In this document: positions 49,001 through 61,900 of the stretch, piece after piece
How the letters are laid out: each line of letters opens with the position of its first letter
How positions within the stretch are numbered: the stretch's first letter is position 1
Source: Sipunculus nudus
Taxonomy: Eukaryota; Annelida; Sipuncula; Golfingiida; Sipunculidae
Reading direction: 5' to 3'
Assembly (NCBI GenBank): GCA_026874595.1
Contig: CM049306.1
Location: 59,776,019 to 59,840,018 of the forward strand
DNA: 64,000 nt
The notes under the pieces: model-generated
Told to the model about the DNA's origin: nothing
The model's input: only the letters and a program-made list of their open reading frames with translations
Database searches by the model: none
Program-made: the position numbers and the translations under genes

Positions 49001-52000
49001 TTAATTTTTATATCATGCACACGTAAGGATTTCAGCTTCTAAATTCTCAAATTTGAAAGGAATTGACCAAAAACTGTAGCTTTTATTACATTTTTATGGG
49101 ACCATGTCACACCTAGGCTGTACTGAAGCCCCTCTATATGTCCCCATATTGACCTTTCATGCTTGAAGCGAGGCATATACTGCAGCCAGCCAGCTCTTGG
49201 GTGGCCTCAGCTGGATATAGCTATTCAACCCCCCTCCTCTCGTAATTGTTTGGCCAAAACATAACAATAAACAATAATTTTAAAAAAATCATTGGTTTAC
49301 AATAACAACTTTAAAAAGAATTATTGGAAAAGGAATTTTATGGTTAATGAGTAACAGGGACCTTGCAAACCTATGTTTGATGGATCTTTCATGGATTGCT
49401 GAAAATATATTTCAAATGACACCATGCAGTCACCATTTGGTATTTTTTAATTTCAATCATAAAAATGAAAAATAAATAATTAAATAAAATTGTTGTTTAC
49501 TACAAGGGATTATGTGAAGCAAGTTAATGAAAGACAAGGATGCATTTGATCATATTAAATTTTTAAGTTTCCAGGTCTTTTCCAGGTGTTTAATTTGTTG
49601 TTTTTTATTACAAAATTAAAAAAAAAATGTAATATGTCAAAAATTAAACAAATTACTCAGACAAGTGCTCATTAAAGATGTCAATATGTTTGAATAATAA
49701 CATTCAGACTCAGGGCTGTATCAGCTTTACATGATACTGGGTAAATAATCAAAGTTTATATTTCTGATAACTTTATTTCAGTTTATAAAATTAAACATTC
49801 CCAACTCCAGTTTGCTCCTTGTATAATATATTGGTTTGTTTTGATCCTTGGGTTATTTTTAACACATGTATTAGTTTCGTAGTAGAGATTATTTTCTTTT
49901 TTTTTCTGATACAAATTAAAAAAAGATAAATAAAATTTTTAAAATGTGATAAAAAAAATCAGGTCTTAAAGACAAGTTCTCATTATGATGTCTATAATGT
50001 TAGTAATTGTCATAAGTGTCTTGACAGTTATGTGAAAGTATTCAAAAGTGAATATAATATTTTTTTTATATAAATTAAAGCCATAAAACCAGGTAGTTAC
50101 AATCATTATTTAAATTTGTGAAATTTGTATTATCTGGATTCTCAACAGTTTTGTTTGACTGAAACAGAATAAATATGAGACCTTGAGAGAATACTTAATA
50201 ATTTTAATATTCAAATATGATTAAAAAAATCAATAGTTCAATAATGAAAATTAATACAAATACTAATACAGGTAAAAAGAAAGAATTTGAGTGCAAATAC
50301 TTTAAAAATGTATTCATTAATTCATTCATGAATATATTTTATAATTATATTTTAATCATTTATTTCCTTTATATTATTAAAAGAAATCATTTCAAATGTT
50401 ACTGTTAATATTCTTCATTAAAATAATATTTTGCCCAATAATTCCTATTAATTTTTATGCCCCCGCCACAAAGTGGCCAGGGCATATAGTTTTACCCATG
50501 TCCGTCCTTCCGTCCTTCCGTCCTTCCGAAATCAAACAGTTGTACGGACTTTTTTTCGCAATGCCTGCAGATAATGGCCTGATTTTTGGTGTGTGGGCAG
50601 ATATAGACCAGTTACAGATCGAGTTCGCGTTTCGTCCCAGTTGACCTACTTTTGACCGTTTTACGGCTCCTTAACTTAGAAAATTTCATGAAAATAGAAA
50701 TATTCATGACAGATACACATGTACGGACTTTTTTTCGCAATGCCTGCAGATATTGGCCTGATTTTTGGTGTGTGAGCAGATATAGACCAGTTACAGATTG
50801 AGTTCCCGTTTCGTCCCGGTTGACCTACTTTTGACCGTTTTAAAGCCCCTGAACATAGAAAATTTCATGAAAAATATGAAATTTCATGACAAATACACAT
50901 GTACGGACTTTTTTTCGCAGTGCCTGCAGATGTTGGCCTGATTTTTGGTGTGTGGACAGATATAGACCAGTTACAGATCGAGTTCACGTTTCGTCCCAGT
51001 TGACCTACTTTTGACCTTTTTACGGCTCCTAAACTTAGAAATTTTCATGAAAAATAGAAATATTCATGACAGATACACATGTACGGACTTTTTTTCGGAA
51101 TGCCTGCAGATATTGGCCTGATTTTTGGTGTGTGGGCAGATATAGACCAGTTACAGATCAAGTTCACGTTTCGTCCTGATTGACCTACTTTTGACAGTTT
51201 TACAGCTCCTAAACTTAGAAAATTTCATGAAAAATAGAAATTTTCATGACAGATACACATGTACAGACTTTTTTTCGCAATGCCTGCAGATATTGGCCTA
51301 ATTTTTGGTGTGTGGGCAGATATAGACCAGTTACAGATCGAGTTCGCGTTTCGTCCCGGTTGACCTACTTTTGAACGTTTTAAAGCCCCTGAACATAGAA
51401 AATTTCATGAAAAATATGAAATTTCATGACAAATACACATGTATGGACCTTTTTTGGCAATGCCTGCAGATATTGGCCTGATTTTTGGTGTTGGCAGATA
51501 TTGACCAGTTACAGATGGAGTTCGCATTTCGTCCCGGTTGACCTTCTTTTGACTGTTTTACGGCTCCTGAACATAGAAAATTTCATGTAAAATATATATT
51601 TTCATGACAAATACACTTGTACAGACTTTTCTTCACAATACCTGCAGATATTGGCCTGATTTTTGGTGTGTGGGCAGATAATGACCAGCTACAGATCAAG
51701 TTCACGTTTTGTCCCAGTTGACCTATTTTTGACCGTTTGACGGTGCTCTAACATAGAAAATTTCATAAAAAGGTGCACATGTATGGACTTTATTTTGCAG
51801 TGCCTGCAGATTCAGGCCTGATTTTTGGTGTGTAGGCAGATAATGACCAGTTACAGATTGAGTTCTTGTTTTGTCTCAGTTGACCTACTTTTGACCATTT
51901 GAATGCTCCTGAACATAGAAAGTTTCATGAAAAATATAAATTTTCATAACAAATGCATATGTACTGACTTTTTTGTACTGATAATGACAGTTACAGATCG

Positions 52001-52863
52001 AGTTTGCGTTTCATCCCGGTTGACCTACTTTTGATTGTTTTACGGCTCCTAAACATAGAAAATTTCATGAAAGACAGAAATTTTTATGGAAAATGCACAT
52101 GTATGGACTTTTTTTCACAATGCCTGCATATACTGGCATGATTTTTGGTGTGTTGCTTGATAATGACCCGTTTGCCCTTGTTGACCTACTTTTGACCATA
52201 CAACACCTCCTGAACTTAAAAAATTTTCCAAATTTTACAAATGTTTCTAATTTGCCCAAGGCGGGGGCATTCGTGTCGTTCCGACACATCTAGTTAATGA
52301 ATAGTTCAACTCTCATATCATTTGTGCTAGTGGTATTTTTTGCTATGGGCAACCTGAAATTATTGAATAACAGTTAACTCCTTTGTGAAAAGCATGCATG
52401 ATAATTAACATGACTTACAGTGGACATTTATTTCCTGTTACTAGTGTTAGTGCAGTGGATTTAATTTTCACAGCATGTACACATAAGCATTTCATCTGTT
52501 AAAATCTGAAATTTGAAACCAATTGATCAAAAACTGTAGATGTCATTCAAGTTTAAGCACCATGCCTTGATTGTTTTCATCCAGTCAGTGAAATGTGTGC
52601 TTGGGCAGTTTTACATAACTGGTTCAACTTCTGACCTAGCCACTGCCTCTGTGATTGTCTGGGTCAGGCTGGGTCAGGCAGTAATTACCAGAGAGCCTCT
52701 CTCTCTCTCTGGCAGTCTAGCTCTCTCTCTCTCTCTCCCCCCATTCTCTCTTACCCCTAAGCCTCCCATTCTCCCTGCACCTCATTCTGTTGACAGGTAC
52801 TATAAACCAGATTAATTAGCTATGAATGATGAAGCAATTTAGAAATGTGAATCAAATGAAATA

Positions 52864-52925
<62 letters not shown>

Positions 52926-55900
52926 AATATATATATAAATATATATATGTTATACTGTAAATGTGTTGTTACATTTTTAAACCTGGAAAAAATGATGTAT
53001 TGAAAAAAAGGAATAAAGGCAAATATTGTTAATTTTTCCTGGCTCAGTAGAATGAGAATAAAAATGATTTGCTTTGTTTCTCCACCTTTCTGCCTTCTTA
53101 AATATTTAATAATTATGAATAAACATTTTTCTCTGTAAGCACTTGAATTCAGTTTAATATCCTGTATGAATATGCAAGGATGCTGTAACTCCCACCATAC
53201 CCTTCCCCCACCCCATAGAGTCCTTGCTCTTTGGCACTGTGAACAATAGTTCTATTGCTTTTCCATAAAATTTAATAATTAAAGATAATATATACAGAAA
53301 GACTGAGGCGTTTAACTCCCATCATATCCCCCTCCCCCCGTCAATCCTTTCACCTGTTAAGTGGGGACTTTATGGCTACTGTATACATATGATAAAATAG
53401 AAAATAGGTTTATTAAAATAATTGGATCTCATTAAACAAATCTGTAAACTGTTGAACTGTCAATAGCTTATCAAAAATGAAACCAATGGAAACACATGGT
53501 CAGATCTCAAATATTATTTGCAACAATTTCTTCAATCATATCACCCAACCATGGCCAAGATTACCTTTTCAGGTAAGACTTTATCTGCTTTTCATAATAT
53601 TTTAGATTTTAACTTTCCAGGTGTTTAAGTACTGTTGAATGCTCCATCCCCTCTCTCTTTCTCTCTTTCTCTCTCTTTCTCTTTCTCCTTTTCTCTCTAC
53701 ATCCACCTCATAGCTGCCCTCACTGTTCCCTTCTCTGAGCTCCATCCCAATAGCAGCCTCAGTAAACAAGAACAAGATGAATCAGATATATTCATACTTA
53801 AATATATTGTATAACTATTCATCCATAGGTACCTATGTACATGCCAGAAAATTATGTCAATATTGTGTAATATATAGACATAGTGGGCATCAAAATAATG
53901 TAAATTGTCAAGACTGAAGGGATATTGTGTCATACAGTAACAAATTCATAAATCCCCTCATCAGCATAGTAAATCATAACATCATATCTGTCCAATTGAA
54001 CGCTTGCAGACTACCATACACTATAGATCCTTCAACAAATAGCCTATTCATCATTCTACTACTGCTTATTACTGCTGTCATTGCATTCATAATTGCTCAG
54101 ATATATTGCAATTTTCTACCCCTCCTAAATAAATAAAAAATAAACCACTATATTTAACTCTATTAATCCATCAGTTAGGTTATTTCATTTATTGTTTACT
54201 CACATATTACATTACATTCCTTTATAATAGCCCAACATGTCCATAATATTCATAAGCTTTATCGACTCTATAAAGTATCACAATGGAGAAATATTTATGG
54301 TCCAATCACAATAAGCTGAGCGCCGTGACCCATGGGTCCCTTGTTTAAAATTCGGAATTATGATCGATCACATGTGAACTGCTGCGCCCTCATTTTTGGT
54401 TGACCTCTGACCTTTCCTCTCTGCCCAGCGTCCATTTGTGCGTCTGTTTTCATACATAAACCCACATATCTCGGGAACCGTTTGACCTATAAGGCTAAAG
54501 ATGTTGCACAAATGTAGCCCTTGGACAGCTTTATAACATACATTAAAAATGGTGGTGCCACCTGCAACCATTTTTGCACAGCGTCCATCTGTTTGTCTGC
54601 CGTGGGCTTAAATCACTCTTATCTCAGTAGTGGTTTGACCTATCTGCCTAAAATTTTGCATGTATATACATCTTGGACAGCTTTCTGGATTTTGTGGTAG
54701 GTGGTGCAACCTACATACACATTTCGGCTGCAGACATCCAGGCTATTATGCTACACACCTCACTCTATTTCCCCTTGCCACTCAATCCATGCCTCACTTC
54801 ACCTTTCCTACTCTGATTTTGGCGGATACACAAAGTCGCTTGTTGACTACCCATATTCTAGTTTTTGTGTTGTGTGCACCCATGCAAGAATTGCAGCAGT
54901 GATGTTTGTTTAATTGTTTCTTGTTCTTGTTCAAAGTGTTTTGTACTTACTTTGTTCATATACATGTTACATATGTTCTTGAAAAGTAATGGTCCAGCAT
55001 TGAAGCATTACACCTGGTGTAATCTCATTGCACAGGTTCGCATTAGGCCTGTAGGCCTTGTCTTGATTTAGAATTGTGCTACATGCATTCATGAGTGAAA
55101 CAAATATTACTTTTATTTTATTAACTAAACAATTGGGTTACACATTTTGATTCATTAAGTAAGGTTGTCAACAGTTATTAATGAACTCAGAGGTAGCAAA
55201 TCATTAATGTTAAAGTCAGTGATCTCTCTTCTCTTTCTGTAGTTACTTTTCCCTCTTATTTGATGATTCTAATTTGTTTCTTTGTTTCAGTTTTATGACA
55301 GTGTTTCTGAAATCTACCTTGATGATCCCCACACCTCTAGTCAACATTCAGGTAATGTTTATTATTTGAAATGAATAACACTACATGTGCCACTGAAACT
55401 TTTTGCTTTTTCTATCAGAGTTTTATATTTTCTCTCAGATAAGCACTGAAGGAGATGAAGGAATCGTTATAAAATATGAAAAGAAATACTTTGTGAAAAG
55501 AATCAACATTTATATATTACAATATTCTAGATTTTCTTCCATTTTCTGGTTTGGTGATATGGTATTTCTCATGTGTTTGCTGTCCACATTTGATGGTTTA
55601 GACTGTTTTTAAATTATTTTAGATACCAACAATGAATCAGCAAATATTTGTTTTATTTGCTTTTGCATGTAACTGTAATATTTATTGTTGTTTGTTGTGT
55701 TGAAATGTTTTGAATGAAAGACTGTTGTCTCAGATACCAGTATTAAATTTGCCGCTTTCTCTAAAAATTAAATCTTTTTCCTCATTGATGAGGCCTCATT
55801 CTTCATTCTACTTGCTTTCTCAAACTGCAAAGTTATCAAGATATCACTAAATTTCAATGTCCCTTTCCTGCACACATTATGACTTGCAGTGCTGTAGGAT

Positions 55901-58900
55901 GTAGGTATTTGAAAATATATTTTAAAAGTTCCATGCTGTACACATCTAATAACTTAGAAAAGTCATAGTAAGATTGTAAGGAATTATCAAAGTATAGAAT
56001 ACTCTCCCTGAAAACCGATTTGTTTCATTATTAGCTTAGGGTTGTTATATTGTGATATTTTATAGGGAAGATACAGGTGTAGAGAGCCATATAAGAGAAT
56101 GCTGTTCCAACTTTTACATCACCTAGTCTCATAATGCATTCACATTGGTTATAATTGACTTCTCTTATAGACCACCTTTGAACTAAATCCAGGTTTCTTA
56201 TTTCACATGTTTCACTGTATTAGGCCAAAAAAAATTAAAGGTATGGTTCTCAGGCACCGCCCGCATCAATTTTAACCCCTCGCATCAAACATTTTTATTT
56301 TGGTTTTTATCCTACAAGAAGATAAAATAATACAATTTTGATACGATTTCCTTTGTTGTGTAGGGTTTTTACCTGTTTAGCGGGGAAAAAATGTTAATTT
56401 CATGCTTTTCCCTGATCATATGACATTTTTATCAAAACATACAAAAAAAGGTCAAAAATAAGATACTGCCCCCCTGCATTGATTTCTGACAAAAAGTGCC
56501 TTATGATTAGTGACTTGTTGTAGGTAATCAAAGCAGAGAGCCAAGCATATCAAATACGTATGACAGCAGATCATCATCAGAGGTGTCAGTGTCCGGAATG
56601 AGAAAGTCATCATCATTTAGTTCAAAAGAGGCAAGTGTTCTCTGTGTACTAACTCTTCTCTTGACAACACTAATTGCCAAGCTTAAAACAGTCAAGAAAC
56701 ATATCTATCTAAATTGAGGAAAAATGTGTTTAAAATATAAAAAGACACTTTGAGCAATCCATATATGGATTGGAGACTACACTTGATAAGACTTGGCATT
56801 ATTTATTATTAAAACAATCTTTCATTCATTTTTATAAATACAAAAATATCACAGATAACTTTCAATTCAAATGTTTTGCAAACATTTTTTACATGCACCA
56901 CATTATAATGGGAAACTTTGAAATATTGTTATTATCATTATTTTCATGTATAGAGCTTTTTCTTGTTAGTGCCATCATTATTCATAATTTCAAAGAATTA
57001 AGTATTTTAGATATCTCATTTTGTGTATATGGTAGATTGATAAATATTTGAGCACTTAAAAGTGAAAATATTTGTAGACATGTTTGCAATCCATGTTATT
57101 CTATCAGGATTATCCAGAATAAATGTCTGACTTACTGTAGATTCAGAAATATTAGTTGGGATTTTATTTTCGTGGTTTTCGTGGATCAAGATAATCCACG
57201 AATTCATGATTCCAACGATCAAAAAATCACACGGTCAGAGGATATACGGTATCTCAACGGCAGCTGGTGGTCGACTTTATATTTATAATTGTTACCGCTG
57301 GCTGAATTTTCAATAAAGATACAAAAATTGTTTATTACTTTTTTTATGATTGTTTTTGATACAATCATTAAATGCACTGAATTGCTTTTCGTAAATTACT
57401 ATAAAAATACGGGATTTATAAATATTCTTTTGTCAATTAAATTATTTCCCCTAATATCGTACGAACACGGCCCCCTGATATCTTTACAATAAAACAATAC
57501 CAAAGTATAATTTAAACTGAAAACGTATTTTCCTCTTATCAGCATTTCGGATGAAAAATTCAAGAACAATACCACATTTCTGTCGAGCAAAGCGGTAGTT
57601 CTGACACGCCAAGAACGGTACACAAGTTCCAATGTTCGTTACCATAGCTACCGAGGCACGGCTTTTTCGGAACCGTCCTTTTAAACCTTCTTTCAATATA
57701 TATTAAACGAGACTTACGCTACCTATTGGTCCAAAAGACAAGGGCCGTGTAAACTCATTTGCATTACCGCGGGACGCGAAAGAGCACTTATTCCGAATAA
57801 GGCGGTACTTTTCCGAATATTGCCGGTAGTGGTACATATATATGTTAGCGTAAGTAAGCGTCACCGAATACTATTAGGCAAATTATTTCTTTATAATCTC
57901 CAAATATAGCTGACATGATGAATGACGAACGAACCGTGTCTCGTCTCACCGCCCCATCAGGGATTTACAGGCGCCACATGTGACTACCGCCTAGATAAAA
58001 AAAAAGTTAAAAACCTTCATGTGGACGGTCCCGTTTATTTTTTTCCTCCGGTCAAGTGATGATTTACGTTTTCTGTGAACGTGGTGTGATCGGGTGTTAT
58101 AACTGATAGCCGATGTATCGGGTGTTACAACTAACAGCCGATGTATCGCCCAGCACGTGTCGGTCACGGCTGATTAATTCTTTGTTAGGCTCGCGTTGGG
58201 CGGAGCATGTTTGTTCAACACTGACCTGATTGACCGCGGTACAGGCGCACCGTGCGATAAGCATCTGAGCCAAACCACCTGTGTACATCGGGCTCGTCTT
58301 CCTTGCGCATATGGAGGTATTAATAACCATAATTTTCTAAAGTTTTCTTTGTCTTTCCACGAATTCAAATACCCCACGATATGCGTTTTGTACAAAAACC
58401 ACGAAATTTTAAGCCCACGATATTATCTGAATCTACAGTATATGTCAAGTTTCATAGAATGAACACAAGATGATGCTTAGATGCAGAAGATGTGTTACTG
58501 GTACCATAAATAATTATTAAGAGATTTTCAAGTACCCCATTGACAGTCTATGGTTCACATAATCTGCTTATGTTAGAAATTTTTCAAAATACTGTATCCC
58601 CAGACTAAGTCGGAGGATAATATGGTTTTATGACCATAAAAACTGCCACTGCTGCAGATAAATCATTGTCTGCATGATAACTAAATAAGATATTTCATGG
58701 ATCTCTACAAATATGGACATGTGCATAGTTATGGATAAGAGGAGGAAGCCAATTAAAAATGGGGTCATGACCTTTACTAGGAGAGTGACCTTGACCTTGA
58801 ATAAGTCCATTTTTAGCTCAGCTGACTGAAAGTCATTTGAGCTTAAGCGATCACTCTTTCGCCATCCACCCTCTGTCTTAGCATTAGTCCGTCTGCTAAC

Positions 58901-61900
58901 AGGGCACAAATCATAACTGCTGTACATAGAAACTTCTAACTGAAACCCCATTGAAGTCCTTAAAAGAAACTTCTTAGAAACCTGAAATTAGGTCACTGTG
59001 ACCTGTATGCTTCTAGAAATGGAGGAGCTATAATTGAAGGGGGTATACATTAATTATCTGGAGACACTATGGGGAAATTTCTTGTTTTTAAACTGTTGTA
59101 CATCCTGTTGTACATCCAACTTTTTAAACAGACACCTGTATTTCATATAATTTTCCTAATAACAAATTGTCTCCTGTAATATCTCATATTTTCCAGTATT
59201 TAGACCATAGTCTCATATATATTCTTAAATTTTTTTCACTGCAAAATTGTGTTTCTGATATAACTGTTGTTACTCAGTGAATAATTATTTGTATTTAGAT
59301 GGGATATTATTGAATTCATTCGGCCCTTTTGTATAATTGTCCAGGTTAGTGTTGCGGTAATACATGTACAGCCCTCTAAACCAATTAAAAAGACCTTTAC
59401 CTGCTATGCAGAGAACTGATGGCCATGGTAAGTAACCGTGTAAAACATTGTTATGCAGTGAAAATTCCTATAATTTTCCTATATTTTTGACTGAAACCTC
59501 CTATTAAATCCTATAATTCTTCTTGAGCCTGACTGGAGCCCTGTGTTCAAGCCAGTTTGAATGCTTCACATACTTCATCCATTGTTTGTTAACATAAATT
59601 TCATTTGTGGTAACAGGGCCTTAGGAAACCATCATCGCTTCAGATACAGGAGAGTCTCAGCCACAGCCTCCATCAGCATTCTCTGGACCAGGATGAGGCA
59701 GATCAGCATGACTTCACACTGATGTTGAGCACATGTACTGCCCGCTACACTCCATACCATGTCCACGTCCTCAGACTCATGGATGGCATCTCTCTTCTGC
59801 TCATCACAGAGGTGACTGTCCTAAATATGTTGATTCTGTCTGGTTAACCCTACTGGTTAATCCTGGTTGATTATGACATTCAGACTATTTTATCACAGCC
59901 ATATTTCTGTTGCTAGCAAAACAGATACCAGCCCAGCGAGGACCACCCCAGAGCTAATGTTACAGTATGTTTTGACTGACAGCACACTGGCCCCGCATCC
60001 GCATGCCAGGCTTCTATTTGTGAGCCTGTTGAAGAGGCTATAGTGATGTACTCTCAGTCAAGACAAAGTGTAACAAAATAAACTGTTTCTTACATATGGA
60101 TTTTGTTGAATTTCTTAAATATTTACAAGGGGTGGTTTGGGTTTCATCCAAGTTCATTAGTCCTATGCCTCATTCATTCATTGCAGCTCACTTTTCAGAA
60201 CTGCACTGTCAATTTATGAAAATATTCACAAATTTCAACCCTTTTTGGCAAAATAATTTTTTTAAAGTATAGTTTAAAAAACAGTGGTGGCTGTGTGTAA
60301 TATAATCATGAAATGTTACATTTGATAAACCACCATATCAGTAATAAACATGATGAATAACTTAGACCATTGTTTTATGAAAAGTTGTAAGTAATATATC
60401 TATTAAGTTGTAATATAGTTATAAATATATGTAGCTAAATTCAGATTGATTTATAATAGACAATTTTGGATTTATTATTATTAACATATTGAAATAACAT
60501 TTTGTAAAGTTAATTGCTGTTTTACTTCCAAACACAGGCCCCACAAAGTAAACACAGTGCTCTGATTTGCCGTCTGCTGAATTTGTTGGAGGTTGCAAGT
60601 AACCCAGGGTCAAACAGAGGCTCTGGTGAAGGCCGAGCACTTTTTGATCAGCTGGAGTCTAATGTTAAGAAGCTGGTCTCAGGCATCAGAAAACTGAAGG
60701 TAAGGAAATTATATCTACCCTCCAATGGGGGGGGGGGGAGGAGACATTGTTTGATCTGTCAGTGGCGGCAGTGTCTGCAGTCGGCATCATCTGTGTCATT
60801 ACCAGTGAATGCAACCACTTTTTGACCACTCAAAATTTTTTTGTGAAATTACAAATTCGAATTGTTTCTACCAGTACCTTTGATGGGTTTAAAACCAGTC
60901 ACTTTGACCTTAATCTTCAAGGTCAAGCAAAGAGAATTTGTGAACCCTGTTACCTTTGAAGTATTGCATATTCTTTCCTCAAATTTGAAACACAAGTTCT
61001 TTTCTACAACAGGATGGAAAAGTGGTGACCTTGAACTTTACATAAAAGGTCAAATCAGCTAAGAAAAATTTGTGAACACTATAACTTTTGAACCACTCTA
61101 TATTTTTTATGAAATTTGACACATTAATTGGCTCTAAATTGGCTTTAAATCTAAATTTAATTCAAAACTGGTGACCTTGATCTTCATCTTCAAGGTCAAA
61201 TCTTCAGAATTTTAGGATTTTTGTGAACCCCTCAACTTTTATAGGTTTCCTTGTAGTTTTACTCAAATTTGGGGATGGATGGGGATCCATAGGGAGGGGA
61301 GATATATATAAATTTTTGATAAACAAATTCATTTGAGGTAAAATATAAATCTTTTTCACTGTGACAGTCATAAATCAACATTATTCTGCAATGTGATTAG
61401 CTTAAAAGGAAAATTTTACATGAGTTGATCTCAGCTAGAGATTTAAATTGAATTAAAAGAGAAAAATATGCTTTAAAGGAAAAGGTCAAACACCATTTTG
61501 TCACAGTGTGAGCCTATGATATTGCCAGTGAACTACAACATACCAGTTTTCCAGTCTGAAAACATGTATGAAATCACTTTTGCCTAGGCTGCACATACAT
61601 GAGGGATATGAACCTTCCCTTTGTAGTGGAAATCTATTCATTTTCAAGGCATCTCATTTTTAGCTCAGCTGACTGAAAGTCAATTGAGCTATAGCGATCA
61701 CTCTTTGTCCGTTGTCTGTGCGGCTGTCCGTTAACAGGGTACAAATTGTAACCACTGGACCTGGAATATTTTAACTTGACATCCAGGGAGGTCCATGAAA
61801 AGTCTCTTTAGAAACCTGAAATTAGGTCTCTGTTACCCATATCCTCCAAGCTTTGGGTCTTGTAAGTACCCCCCAGAATAATAAAAAATTTGATACAAAA